NCBI GenBank assembly: GCA_031296165.1
Contig: JARLGF010000114.1
Location: 1 to 63,084 of the forward strand
Length of the DNA: 63,084 nucleotides
Reading direction: 5' to 3'
DNA from: Occallatibacter sp.
GTDB lineage: Bacteria > Acidobacteriota > Terriglobia > Terriglobales > Acidobacteriaceae
Numbering within the stretch: the stretch's first letter is position 1; every line of letters begins with the position of its first letter. The notes beneath the pieces are model-generated. The model had not been told where the DNA came from. It saw nothing but the letters and a program-made list of their open reading frames with translations, and searched no databases. Both the position numbers and the translations under genes were made by a program. Shown here piece after piece: positions 34,539 through 44,169 of this stretch.

Positions 34539-34949
34539 ATGAAAGCCCCGTTGCGTACCAAGTCCATCGGCACGAAGGTGAGCGAGGAGGAGTTCGCGGC
34601 GCTGGAGGCGACGGCGCGCGCGGCAGACATGACGCTCTCGGAATGGGTGCGGGCGGTGTTGCTGGCCGCGCCCGGTGTCGAGCTTCCCGACGACGAGGCG
34701 GCACTTGCGGGCCGAGTGACGCTGGCCGAGGTGCTGGCGCTGCGGACGCTGTTCCTGAATCTCCAGTTCCGGACAGGTAACGGCGGGCCAGGCCAGGGGC
34801 CGATAACCGAGGCCGAGATGCGGAGTCTGATCGAGCGGGCCGACGCGGTGAAGGGAGACCGGGCGCGAGAGCGGCTGGAGGTGGCGCGGAAGGCGTTCAG
34901 CAAAACGGGCGAGAAAGAGTCTAGGGAACCACAGGCAGAGGAGGGTTGA
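34539..34949 (+). CDS. Ribbon-helix-helix mobilization accessory protein (TrwA/MobC-like)
   Basis: A 136-residue protein. The N-terminal half holds an RHH-type fold with the mobilization signature KSIGTKVSEEEFAALEATARAADMTLSEWVRAVL (landmarks KVSEEEF and TLSEWVR). The C-terminal half is helical and charged. It would bind oriT and help the relaxase and coupling protein assemble. Its stop lies two bases before the coupling protein start. The order RHH, coupling protein, MobF relaxase is that of trwA-trwB-trwC in R388. Confidence 0.82.
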   Translation: MKAPLRTKSIGTKVSEEEFAALEATARAADMTLSEWVRAVLLAAPGVELPDDEAALAGRVTLAEVLALRTLFLNLQFRTGNGGPGQGPITEAEMRSLIERADAVKGDRARERLEVARKAFSKTGEKESREPQAEEG

Positions 34950-34951
34950 GC

Positions 34952-36988
34952 ATGGCGGAATGGGGACGGAAGCAGTACGCGAAACCGTGGCCGAGCCGGG
35001 CACACGTGTGGACGTGGGGAGCATTTTTCCTTAGCGGCCTGTTCTTCGCCGGGATACTGACACTGGAGTATGAGGGGAGTTGGACGGCGGCGGAGCGGCT
35101 GTATCTGTCGGACTACCTGAAGAGCGGAGCGAGGGGCAAGGCGTCGGCGACGGCGCAGTCCAAGTACACGCTGCTGGAGGCGGTGGTCGGCAAAGGCCAG
35201 CGGCTCGTGATCGGAGACGAGATCGAGCCGGTTCCGGGGCCGGATGGCAGGCCGGGATACCGGCTGACCGAGGAGGGCGTGAAGGACGGCATCTCCCGGC
35301 TGATGTGGGTGCCAGGCGTCTTCAATGATCGTGGGCTGCACCGGGTGATGAGCGAGGCGGTGTACGCGGATCATGAGTCGTGGGACTTCTACAAAAAGCC
35401 GGTCTATCTAACGCTGGCGTTCTTCATGCTGGGGCTGTTCGTGGCGGTACCGAAGGACCGGGCGCGGCGGATGGTCTGGAAGCATGGGCGCAGGTTGCGC
35501 GGCCCGGAGCTGGTCACGACGGCAGAGTTCAATGCCAAGCTGGGCCACTCGAAAGGGCTGATGAGCTACCTGCCGGATGGGGTCACGTTCATCAACGAAG
35601 AGCGGACGTGGGCCGACAAACTGTTCCGCAAGAATGCCAGCCGATGGGCGCGCATCCCGCGCGAGCGGGAGGCGATGCACTTCCTGATCGTGGGCGACTC
35701 GGGCACGGGCAAATCGGCGGCGATCCGGCAGATGCTCGCGCAGATATGGGAGCGCGGCGAGGCCGCCATCGTGTACGACCCGGCAATGGAATATCTGCCG
35801 CAGTTTTACAGGGAATCGCGGGGCGATGTGATCCTGAATCCGTTGGACGCTCGGTGCCCGTTCTGGACTCCGGGCGACGAGGTTCCGCACGAGGCAGAGG
35901 CTCTTACCTTAGCTGCCAGCTTGTTCCCGGACCAGGGCCGCGAGAACCGGTTCTTCGTCGAAGCGCCGAGGAAAATCTTCGCTCACTTGCTCAATCTGAA
36001 ACCGACGCCGGAGCAACTCACGTACTGGATGTCGAACGCGGAAGAGATCGACAAGCGCGTCGAAGGGACGGAGCTGCAAGCGATGATCGACCGCCACGCG
36101 GCAAACCAGCGCAGCGGTGTCCTTGGCTCTCTCAACATGGTCGCGGATGCGTTCAAGCTGCTGCCCAGGGAGGCAGAAGCGAAGCGGCGCTGGAGCACGG
36201 TTCAATGGGCCGCAGAGCGCAAGGGCTGGGTGTTCCTCACATCGAAGCCGACCATGCGCGAGAGGATGCGCCCGCTGATGAGCCTATGGCTGGACCTGCT
36301 CGTGTTGCGGCTGATGAACGACGGCGAGATGGCAGGCCGCAAGACGTGGTTCGTGCTGGACGAGCTGGCCAGTCTGCAACGGTTGCCGCAGTTGATGACG
36401 GCGGTGACGGAGAACCGGAAATCGAATAACCCGATGGTCCTTGGCTTCCAGGGCAAGGCACAGGTGGAGGCGCTGTACGGCCACGTGGCCGAGGCGATGT
36501 TGAGCCAACCGGCAACGAAGATCTTCCTCAAAACCAGTGAACCGTATGCGTCGGAGTGGATCTCGAAGGCCATCGGCGAAGTCGAGATCGAGCGGTTCCG
36601 GGAGTCGCGCACGGTAGGCCGGTTCCCGCGCAACTCGGAGAGCGAGCAGCGGGAGATTACGCGCGAGCCGCTTGTGATGGCTTCAGAGGTCGGAGGTCTC
36701 GACCCGCTGCATGGGTACATGAAGCACGGCAATCTGGTTTTGCGGATGCGGTTCCCGTACATCGAGCTTCAATCGAATGCGGAGAAGTTCATCGAGCGGA
36801 AGGTGACACCGCAAGCGGCAACGCCGGCGAGAGCGCCGCAGCCGGTGACGGCGCACGGTGGCGGGCCAGGCAATGGCTCAAGCGGGCAGCCAGCGCCGCA
36901 ACCCAAGCCGCCGAAGGCTGTCCAAAAGAAGCATGAGCAAGAGCAACAGCCCGCAGCGGTGAACGAACAACATCCGTTCTTCGAGTGA
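34952..36988 (+). CDS. Type IV coupling protein (TraD/TrwB-like)
   Basis: A 678-residue inner-membrane ATPase that brings the relaxase-DNA complex to a mating pore. Two membrane segments flank a periplasmic loop (about residues 22-40 and 150-170). The P-loop is GDSGTGKS (residues 248-255); Walker B is TWFVLDELASLQRLP; LVLGFQGKAQVEALYG and FLKTSEPYASEWIS are the conserved C-terminal motifs. The last 70 residues are a Pro/Gln-rich tail. GAGGAGG lies before the ATG at 34952; a TTG six bases earlier is less likely. It ends four bases before the relaxase gene. Confidence 0.93.
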   Translation: MAEWGRKQYAKPWPSRAHVWTWGAFFLSGLFFAGILTLEYEGSWTAAERLYLSDYLKSGARGKASATAQSKYTLLEAVVGKGQRLVIGDEIEPVPGPDGRPGYRLTEEGVKDGISRLMWVPGVFNDRGLHRVMSEAVYADHESWDFYKKPVYLTLAFFMLGLFVAVPKDRARRMVWKHGRRLRGPELVTTAEFNAKLGHSKGLMSYLPDGVTFINEERTWADKLFRKNASRWARIPREREAMHFLIVGDSGTGKSAAIRQMLAQIWERGEAAIVYDPAMEYLPQFYRESRGDVILNPLDARCPFWTPGDEVPHEAEALTLAASLFPDQGRENRFFVEAPRKIFAHLLNLKPTPEQLTYWMSNAEEIDKRVEGTELQAMIDRHAANQRSGVLGSLNMVADAFKLLPREAEAKRRWSTVQWAAERKGWVFLTSKPTMRERMRPLMSLWLDLLVLRLMNDGEMAGRKTWFVLDELASLQRLPQLMTAVTENRKSNNPMVLGFQGKAQVEALYGHVAEAMLSQPATKIFLKTSEPYASEWISKAIGEVEIERFRESRTVGRFPRNSESEQREITREPLVMASEVGGLDPLHGYMKHGNLVLRMRFPYIELQSNAEKFIERKVTPQAATPARAPQPVTAHGGGPGNGSSGQPAPQPKPPKAVQKKHEQEQQPAAVNEQHPFFE

Positions 36989-36992
36989 AGCC

Positions 36993-39740
36993 ATGATTAC
37001 TCTGTCAAAGCCGATCAGTTCCGGCCAGGCGCAGGCGTATCACAAGCAAGAGTTCGCCAATGCGCGGGAGAACTATTACACAGAGGGCGACCGTGTGCGC
37101 GGTGAGTGGCAAGGCAAGCTGGCCGAGCGTTACGGGTTGCGCGGCGAAGTGCAGGAGCAGCAGTTCGCACGCTTAAGCGAAGGCCAGCACCCGGAGACGG
37201 GCGAGCAGCTTGTGCGGCATCAGACGGCCCGAGAGTATGTGAACGCGCAGGGCGACACGGTGCGCACGATGGAGCACCGGGCCGGATGGGATGCGACGTT
37301 CAGCGCGCCGAAGTCTGTCTCGCTGACGGCGCTGGTTGGCGGCGACGACCGCGTGAGAGAGGCCCACAGGGAGAGCGTGCGCGTGGCGCTCGACGAGATG
37401 GAGAAGTATGCGCAGGCCCGCATGGGTGGCAATGTCCCGGCGCAGACGACGGGCGCGTGGGCTGTCGCCAAGTTTGAGCATGACTCCAGCCGTCCGGTCG
37501 ATGGGTACGCCGCGCCGCAGTTGCACACACACGCGGTCGTCTTCAACGTGACCGAAACGGCGGACGGTCAGACGCGGGCGTTGCAGCCGCAGGAACTATA
37601 CAAGACGCAGCAGTACGCGACGGCGGTCTATCGTTCAGAGATGGCGGCGCATTTGCAGAGGCTCGGTTACGAAATTGAACGCGGCGAGCATGGGCAGCCG
37701 GAGATCAAGGGGTACACGCGCGAATATCTGGAGGCATCGAGTCCACGACGGCAACAAATCGAGGAGCACATGGGGACGGCGGGCGTGCGTGGGGCTGGTG
37801 CCGCGCAGATCGCGGCGCATCAGACGCGGGATGCGAAGCAGCCGCTCTCGCACGACGAAGTGCGCGAGCAGCATCAGAGACTCGCTGCTCAACACGGTCA
37901 TCAGCCGCAGCACGTTGTCAGAGAGGCGACGCAGCGGCCCAGTGTGGAGCTGAAGCCGGAGCAGTCGGGAGTCGCCGCGCACGAGGGCGTGAACTATGCG
38001 CGCGAGCGCGGCATGGAGCGCGAGGCCGTAGCCGATGAAAGAACACTGATGCGCGATGCCCTGAAGCACACGATGGGCGAGGCGCGGTTGCCGGAGGTAC
38101 GCGCCGAGTTCGAGCGGCGTGTGCAGTCGCATGATCTGATCGAAGTGGAGCGCAGGCCAGGTCTCCCAGGCCGCGCGTTCACGACCGGCGAAATGCAGGG
38201 TTACGAGCGTGAGCTGATCGAGCGGATGAAGCTGGGGCAAGGCACCCGCGAGGTGTTGGCCGATGGCAACGTGCGGCTGCAGACGATGGAGCAGCACGCG
38301 CATCTGAGCGTGAGTCAGCGGCAGGCGGTTGAAACGGTGTTGACGAGCCGCGATCAAATGACGGCTCTTGAAGGCGTAGCCGGGGCCGGGAAAACTACTT
38401 CCTTAGCCGCCGTTCGTGAAGCCGCCCAGCGCGCGGGCTACGAGGTCGAAGGACTCGCGCCGACATCGAGGGCCGCGCAAAAGCTCGCCGAAGCTGGCAT
38501 GGAGACGCAAACTCTGCAAAGGCATCTGGCGCGCGGCGGGCAGCCGGACGACGGACAGAAGCGGTTCTATGTGGTCGATGAGTCGAGCATGGCGAGCACG
38601 AAACAGATGCACACGTTCGTCGAGCGGCTAAAGGAAAATGACCGTGTGCTGTTCGTTGGCGACGTGCGCCAGCATGAGGCCGTCGAAGCTGGCCGACCTT
38701 ATGCGCAGTTACAAGAGGCCGGGATGCATACGGCCAGGCTCGATGAAATCATCCGACAGAAAGACCCGGCTCTCAAAGAAGCCGTGGGGCAGCTTGCGCG
38801 CGGCGAAGTGCGCGAGGCCATCGGCAATCTCAATCAACAAGGCCGCGTGCATGAGATCGGCGACCGGCAGGAGCGCATCAGCGAAATTGCCCGCGAGTAC
38901 ACGCGCTCACCTGAAAAGACGCTCGTCGTCTCGCCAGACAATGCATCACGTCGCGAGATCAACGACGCCATCCATCGCACGATGCAGAAAGAGGGCAAGG
39001 TCAGCAATAACGAGCAGCGCGTGCATGTGCTCTACGCACGGCAGGACGTGACGGGGGCAGACCGGCAGCACGCGCAGAACTACGGGCGCGGCGACGTACT
39101 GCGCTACTCGAAAGGCAGCAAGCCTCTCGGCATCGAGCCGGGAGAATATGCGCGTGTCGCGCGTGTGGACCGCGAAAGCAACACGCTCACAGTAAAGCGG
39201 CACGGCGGCGAAGAGCTGAGCTATGATCCTCGCCGCTTGCAGGGGGTGACGGTCTACCGCGACAGCGAGCGCAAATTCGCGCAGGGTGACCGCGTGCAAC
39301 TCACGGCCCCGTACCATGAACAGAAACTCGCTAACCGCGAACTGGCGACCATCGAGCGGATCGAGGGCAACGGCAATCTGAAACTCCGCACGGACTCGGG
39401 GCGCGAGGTCGAGTTCAACGCGCGGCAGCATCCACATCTCGATTACGGTTATGCGGTGACGAGCCACAGCAGCCAGGGCCAGACCGCAGACCGAGTGCTG
39501 ATCCACGTGGACACGGAACAGGCTCCCAGCGAACTCGTCAACAGCCGCATGGCCTATGTGTCGGTATCGCGCGCTCAGTTTGACGTGCAGATGTACACGA
39601 ACGATGCGAAGGCGCTGGGATACGAGTTGAACCGTGACGTGTCGCATCCAACCGCAATCCAGCAGGAGCCAGCGGCAACACAGAAAATTGAGCCACAATC
39701 TATCGGGATAGAAATTTCCCAAGGGCTGAGCATTGGATAA
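36993..39740 (+). CDS. MobF-family conjugative relaxase-helicase (TrwC/TraI-like)
   Basis: A 915-residue protein. The N-terminal relaxase domain (about 1-300) has the Tyr pair at residues 28-29, another at 16, and the metal-binding HTH motif (His178, His180) in PQLHTHAVV. The C-terminal SF1B helicase domain has Walker A GVAGAGKT (461-468), Walker B VDESSM, and motif VI MAYVSVSRA. It nicks oriT, stays bound to the 5' end, and unwinds the strand for transfer. The last 69 codons recur in copies at 41421 and 43366. Confidence 0.94.
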   Translation: MITLSKPISSGQAQAYHKQEFANARENYYTEGDRVRGEWQGKLAERYGLRGEVQEQQFARLSEGQHPETGEQLVRHQTAREYVNAQGDTVRTMEHRAGWDATFSAPKSVSLTALVGGDDRVREAHRESVRVALDEMEKYAQARMGGNVPAQTTGAWAVAKFEHDSSRPVDGYAAPQLHTHAVVFNVTETADGQTRALQPQELYKTQQYATAVYRSEMAAHLQRLGYEIERGEHGQPEIKGYTREYLEASSPRRQQIEEHMGTAGVRGAGAAQIAAHQTRDAKQPLSHDEVREQHQRLAAQHGHQPQHVVREATQRPSVELKPEQSGVAAHEGVNYARERGMEREAVADERTLMRDALKHTMGEARLPEVRAEFERRVQSHDLIEVERRPGLPGRAFTTGEMQGYERELIERMKLGQGTREVLADGNVRLQTMEQHAHLSVSQRQAVETVLTSRDQMTALEGVAGAGKTTSLAAVREAAQRAGYEVEGLAPTSRAAQKLAEAGMETQTLQRHLARGGQPDDGQKRFYVVDESSMASTKQMHTFVERLKENDRVLFVGDVRQHEAVEAGRPYAQLQEAGMHTARLDEIIRQKDPALKEAVGQLARGEVREAIGNLNQQGRVHEIGDRQERISEIAREYTRSPEKTLVVSPDNASRREINDAIHRTMQKEGKVSNNEQRVHVLYARQDVTGADRQHAQNYGRGDVLRYSKGSKPLGIEPGEYARVARVDRESNTLTVKRHGGEELSYDPRRLQGVTVYRDSERKFAQGDRVQLTAPYHEQKLANRELATIERIEGNGNLKLRTDSGREVEFNARQHPHLDYGYAVTSHSSQGQTADRVLIHVDTEQAPSELVNSRMAYVSVSRAQFDVQMYTNDAKALGYELNRDVSHPTAIQQEPAATQKIEPQSIGIEISQGLSIG

Positions 39741-39797
39741 ACGAGACGCTGTCGTGGGTAATGGTGTAATTCCCGGGCTGCCGACAACTTGGCCGGA
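39533..39797 (+). repeat. Relaxase 3'-end repeat, parental copy
   Basis: From helicase motif VI of the relaxase gene to about 57 bases past its stop codon. This segment matches 41421-41690 over its full length and 43366-43572 up to the stop codon. A 507-residue cargo gene follows. Confidence 0.85.
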
Positions 39798-39977
39798 GTG
39801 AATTTCAAGCTATACCCCTGAGGATTCTGCTTGCAAAGGCGAAGAGGGAGGCGAGCCAAAGCATCTGTACGGCGTTGATCTTGCAATATGCTCCAACTGG
39901 CCTACAATTGCCTGGGATCTGTTGTCCAAGCAGAGATTCAGACCAACGGTGGATTCCAGGGAAAGGGTGCTTCCTTC

Positions 39978-41411
39978 GTGAGACTCTCTGTACGTGTTGT
40001 TTTGTTCGTGATCCTCCTGACAGTCCGAGGGGTAAGCGCTCAACCTACCGAAGCTGATGCGACATGTCCTGGACTGAAATTCGAGATTGGAATCCCAGAA
40101 GATATCGTTCGGCCTCAATCCGAAGTGCCGCTTGAAATGAAGCTCACTAACGTCACGCACGGGGAAGTCTGGCTTGCGGACAGCGACCGAGACTTTTGGT
40201 CCTACGACTTCGAATTGAGAGACGCACAGGGTTCTCAGGTCCCGCGAACAGCGGGGTGGATGCTAGCTATTTCGCAGCGCCCAACGAACGTCACAATGAG
40301 TGTGTCCATGCCACTTGCCGCCGGTGAATCGCTGGCCAGAATTGCTGTACTTGAAGAACTTTTCGATCTGAGCAAGCCTGGTCAATACACACTTCGAGTT
40401 TCTCTTGACTCCTACGGATGCGGTAACAAAGCTTCCCACGTCACGTCTAACTTGATCCACTTCACAGTTGGCGTATCCTCAAAACAGCCCTCAACCTCAC
40501 AAGCTGGAATATCTGTTCTGCTAAGTGCGACCCGAGCCCGCTTACCCGTCGGATGGGCGGCCCCACTCGATATTGTTATTCAGAATAATAGTAGCCATCC
40601 GGTAAGATGGGCTGTTGATGCCCCCCCGAACATGGCACCAGATGAATTCCTATCCGGGGTTGAAGTCTTCGATGCCGCAGGCAAGCCTTGTCCCCCAACC
40701 AGGCAACTCGATTCAAATTGGGGCTTCTCGCGTTATTGGGGTCTCTCGCGTTTCCGCGATGCTGTTTCGACAGTGGAAATTCCTCCCGGCAAAAACGCCG
40801 AACAAATCCTCTTGATCGGCGATGTATTCGACATCGGCAAGTCCGGCAAATATCGAGCAAAGTTAGCTCTGTGGGACCCGACGAGTAAACGGCAGATCGA
40901 ATCCAATCTGGTCTCCTTCGAAATCGTAGACACAACATCTTCACGTACTCTTCCAAAGCAACCTCCGTTTGTCGTAACCCTCCAGTCGGCACATTTAGAC
41001 CCGCCCAATCCAGGCAACGTACTGATCTGCATGGGCAACATTTCCGACCACGACATCCGACTAGACAATAGCGCCTTGAAGGACTTTGTTACTGTCGAAG
41101 CTGCCGACGGAACGACGGCCAAGATGAACGAGGCGAGGCTAGAGGATTGGAATCCGGAAAATCTCAAGAAAGTCATTGCTGGTTCAATACAAAGCAATAC
41201 ATGGGATATGGTGAAGCCTCGGAAGGCCCTCTGCGGCGGGATCGGTGTCGGCGTAATCTACAATCTTTCAAAAGTGGGTCCATACAGGGTTCGCATCGAT
41301 CGTTACGACGAACCCAATGCAACGCCAGGGCAGAAACTCGGCGAGTTGCCTATCGTTCATTCAAATTGGCTTACGATATTTGAGAATTCCCCGAACGCCC
41401 CCGAAAGGTAG
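39978..41411 (+). CDS. Secreted protein of unknown function (cargo 1)
   Basis: A 477-residue protein starting at GTG 39978, chosen because a clean signal peptide (ending GVSAQ) begins there; the frame stays open upstream to 39888. Two or three Ig-like beta-sandwich modules repeat the pattern of an NNSSHPVRW or NVTHGEVWL type segment, then LFDLSKPGQYTLRVSL, VFDIGKSGKYRAKLAL and YNLSKVGPYRVRI. No catalytic motifs. It is the first of three unrelated genes placed after copies of the relaxase 3' end. Confidence 0.72.
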   Translation: MRLSVRVVLFVILLTVRGVSAQPTEADATCPGLKFEIGIPEDIVRPQSEVPLEMKLTNVTHGEVWLADSDRDFWSYDFELRDAQGSQVPRTAGWMLAISQRPTNVTMSVSMPLAAGESLARIAVLEELFDLSKPGQYTLRVSLDSYGCGNKASHVTSNLIHFTVGVSSKQPSTSQAGISVLLSATRARLPVGWAAPLDIVIQNNSSHPVRWAVDAPPNMAPDEFLSGVEVFDAAGKPCPPTRQLDSNWGFSRYWGLSRFRDAVSTVEIPPGKNAEQILLIGDVFDIGKSGKYRAKLALWDPTSKRQIESNLVSFEIVDTTSSRTLPKQPPFVVTLQSAHLDPPNPGNVLICMGNISDHDIRLDNSALKDFVTVEAADGTTAKMNEARLEDWNPENLKKVIAGSIQSNTWDMVKPRKALCGGIGVGVIYNLSKVGPYRVRIDRYDEPNATPGQKLGELPIVHSNWLTIFENSPNAPER

Positions 41412-41420
41412 ACGCAGTGG

Positions 41421-41690
41421 ACTCGTGAACAGCTACATGGCCTATGTGTCGGGGTCGCGCGCTCAGTTTGACGTGCAGATGTACACGAACGATGCGAAGG
41501 CGCTGGGGTATGAACCGAGCCGTAACGTGTCGCATTCGACCGCGATCCAGCAAGAGCAAGTGGCAACACAGAAAATTGAGCCGCAACGGGTGCCATGGAA
41601 ATTTCCCAGGGGCTAAGCGTTGGATAAACGAGACGCTGCCGTGGGCAATCGTGTAGTTTGCGGATCGGCGACAATCCTCTCGGAATCTTC
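41421..41690 (+). pseudogene. Relaxase 3'-end fragment, copy 2
   Basis: About 270 bases homologous to 39533-39797. It encodes NSYMAYVSGSRAQFDVQMY and onward in the relaxase frame, then a one-base deletion near 41590 shifts the frame and ends it early. Homology goes on past the stop (GGATAAACGAGACGCTG in both). No start codon of its own. The 326-base gap around it holds no other gene. Confidence 0.88.
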
Positions 41691-41737
41691 AATCAGCAGC
41701 CCGGTACCGCAAGACCCGTTGTACTGAATTCAGGGGC

Positions 41738-43174
41738 CTAAAAGGAAGTCTTGTTAAGCACATCGGCGTTCCACTGAAGAACGCGCCCGTCTGCACAATG
41801 CTGATAGATTTGGCTCTGTTCAACAATAACTCCAGCGCCTCCGCAGCCGCCGAGTGTGCCTTCCATTCGCCCCATCGACGCATTCCAAATGCCAACGGTG
41901 TTTGGATGAACATATCCTATTATCGGCACGACTAACTGCTCGTCTCCGTGCCACCAGATCGGCGTTCCCCATACCGAATCATGCCATCCTACGGACCGCA
42001 GTTCCGTTAGTAGTCGTCCATTATGCGCATTCCTGACCGTCAAATGACCAGGCCTGTGATTACCGCGTGAACTGAATACAGCCAACAAATTACCCGTTGG
42101 CGAGAAAGCTGCGCTGTTGAGGGTACCTTCAATGCTCAGGGACGCGATGATTCGGTGAGTCGATGAATCCCACAGTCCGGCAGCGCCAGATGAATTGACC
42201 GTTACACCCAATTTCCAATCTTGCGATGGGAAATACTCGGTTGCCTCTGGAGGCACGAACCGCCGAGCATCTGTCTGCGTCCAAGCGTCGGTTTCATAGA
42301 CGCGTATCTCAGGTGCATCCGTCTCAAGCAACAAAATGGTGCCAATCGGATTAAAGGCCATGTAGATAGGGCGAATCATCTTTCCAGCGACTGCTGAAAC
42401 GAGTGTCTTGAATACCGGCGCGTCGTGACCCGTGCGATACGCACGAATCTCATAGCCGCCGTACACCAACTGCGAAGTGGCGAATATTGCCCCATTCGCG
42501 CTCTCGGCGAAAGATACTTGGGAATCGAAACTCAGATGCGGAAATAGGTCCGCAATGGTTATGGCGTTGGCGGATTCGGATTCCTTGCCAATTTGTTCCT
42601 CATCAAGAGTTCGAGATGGCGGAAGAACCGGCACACCAACTCTAATCATGGAATCCGTGACCCCGATAAGTTCAATCAACATATCTGGAAGCTTTGCGCG
42701 ATCAAAGACGCGGACTTCAACATTCCCGCCCACCAGCGCCCGGACAACGACCCGGTCGCCTCGCGCAGGCAAACTGTGCCCATCGTTCGGCAGGTTGCGG
42801 AGGAAGGCTTGGAGATGTTCCATTGTTTCGGTTGGAAACTCCTTGGCTTCCCCGACTCCATTAGACTCTCCGCGATATGCAGGGTAGGCCATCCCAGAGG
42901 TAGTTACGTCAACGCTCTCCGAAGTGCCCCGACCACAGGGAGGCAAAGTAGTTCCGTCGAACCAAGTAAGAGTTAGCTGAAGAGGTTCAGCCGCTGGGCC
43001 ACCCGACTTTCCCATGCTCTGATGAAATGCCTCTGTGAAGTTGTCATACGACGAGTCGTCGAAGCAGGGCGCTCGCGCTAGTCGGTTCTCTTGGGAATTG
43101 GAGTGAACCACAATGACCAAAAATAGCGTCATCGTTTGAAGAAACGTGGCAATGTATTGACGATGATGTCTCAC
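41738..43174 (-). CDS. Secreted beta-propeller-like protein (cargo 2)
   Basis: A 478-residue protein, GTG start, with an N-terminal hydrophobic signal. Residues about 215-475 have WD40/YVTN-like repeats: VYGGYEIRAYRTG, PEIRVYETDAW, AAGLWDSSTHRIIASL, LAVFSSRGNHRPGHLTVRNAHNGRLL, VGIWNASMGRMEGTL, RVLQWNAD. The N-terminal 200 residues are unrecognised. It is transcribed opposite to the relaxase and lies between the second and third relaxase 3'-end copies. Confidence 0.72.
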   Translation of the reverse strand: MRHHRQYIATFLQTMTLFLVIVVHSNSQENRLARAPCFDDSSYDNFTEAFHQSMGKSGGPAAEPLQLTLTWFDGTTLPPCGRGTSESVDVTTSGMAYPAYRGESNGVGEAKEFPTETMEHLQAFLRNLPNDGHSLPARGDRVVVRALVGGNVEVRVFDRAKLPDMLIELIGVTDSMIRVGVPVLPPSRTLDEEQIGKESESANAITIADLFPHLSFDSQVSFAESANGAIFATSQLVYGGYEIRAYRTGHDAPVFKTLVSAVAGKMIRPIYMAFNPIGTILLLETDAPEIRVYETDAWTQTDARRFVPPEATEYFPSQDWKLGVTVNSSGAAGLWDSSTHRIIASLSIEGTLNSAAFSPTGNLLAVFSSRGNHRPGHLTVRNAHNGRLLTELRSVGWHDSVWGTPIWWHGDEQLVVPIIGYVHPNTVGIWNASMGRMEGTLGGCGGAGVIVEQSQIYQHCADGRVLQWNADVLNKTSF

Positions 43175-43365
43175 TCAGAAGTGTCTCCGCCCGACTTGCT
43201 CTTAGACGCATTAAGTCTATATCCGTCAAGTGGGTCGGGATTCGGCTTTGGGGGTTGGTTTACCGGCAAATCGGAAACTGCGCCAAAACCCTGGTGTGGA
43301 GTTTCTGATCCGCTGCGGTGCCATCTTTATCATGGCCGAGCGGTGAAATTGGCAGCCACAGCAGA

Positions 43366-43572
43366 CACGTGAACAGCCGCATGGCCCATGTGTCGGTGTC
43401 ACGCGCTCAGTTCGACGTACAGATGTACATGAATGACGCGAAGGTGCTGGGGTACGAGTTGAGCCGCGACGTCTCGCACCCGACCGCGATCCAGCAGGAG
43501 CCAGCTGCAACACAGAGAATTGAGCCGCAGTCGGTAAGCATGCAGGTCACGCAAGGCCTGAGCGTGTGCTGA
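43366..43572 (+). pseudogene. Relaxase 3'-end fragment, copy 3
   Basis: About 207 bases homologous to the relaxase gene end, in frame from HVNSRMAHVSVSRAQFDV to a stop at 43570-43572. Unlike copy 2 the similarity ends at the stop codon. It has diverged less in frame (no frameshift) but differs from both other copies at several bases, which points to a separate relaxase lineage. The flanking bases 43175-43365 show nothing recognisable. Confidence 0.88.
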
Positions 43573-43644
43573 CGAATGGTCGTCTGCCTTTTAGCGGTAG
43601 CACTTGCCGGTCATTCGTTACAATTGATTGGGTTCGAGCGAATT

Positions 43645-44052
43645 ATGGAAAAAACAGTGATGGCAGCCTCCTTGAAGCGTATTTTTGTGCCGGTACTCCG
43701 AGAGCGCGGGTTCAAGGGATCATTCCCTCACTTTCGGCGTCCACGAACGGATCGAATTGACCTCCTTACATTTCAATTCAATCGCGGTGGAGGGTCTTTC
43801 GTCATAGAAGTGGCAATCTGTGCTTGTGAAGGTATGGTCATGCCTTGGGGAAAGCAAATTTCCCCGAAAAAAGTACAAGCATGGGATGTTTACCCACCCA
43901 ACCGACCGAGACTTGGTTCAGGGAACGGGACTGAGGATGGGAAATGGTTCAAATTCGACGAGCGGATCGACACCGATGAGGTCGCTCGACACGCTACTTC
44001 TTATCTCGAAGAGGCGGAACAGTGGTGGAATTGCGCGCCAAAGTGGTGGTAA
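43645..44052 (+). CDS. DUF4304-family protein (cargo 3)
   Basis: A 135-residue protein with the DUF4304 layout: LKRIFVPVLRERGFKGSFPHFRR, DLLTFQFNRGGGSFVIEVA, and a C-terminal EEAEQWW segment. Start 43645 matches where the family begins; an in-frame ATG at 43576 directly after the relaxase fragment is possible. Family function unknown; such proteins are common in toxin-immunity and accessory regions. It follows the third relaxase-end copy. Confidence 0.75.
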   Translation: MEKTVMAASLKRIFVPVLRERGFKGSFPHFRRPRTDRIDLLTFQFNRGGGSFVIEVAICACEGMVMPWGKQISPKKVQAWDVYPPNRPRLGSGNGTEDGKWFKFDERIDTDEVARHATSYLEEAEQWWNCAPKWW

Positions 44053-44169
44053 TTTCATTGACGGCTTCTGTCAAAAGCCAATTTGACTGAAGATGAGCCA
44101 ATTCCGGAAACTGCAATGGAAACGGCTGCTCTTCGGATCGGCCTTATTTTATGGTCTAATAGAGATATT

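Noticed and set aside
41317..41616. Independent gene covering relaxase-end copy 2
   Set aside because: The only reading frame enters from the cargo 1 coding region in another frame; the conserved part is a frameshifted relaxase tail.
43318..43572. Independent gene covering relaxase-end copy 3
   Set aside because: The conserved portion starts mid-domain at helicase motif VI with no ribosome site before it; best read as a fragment.
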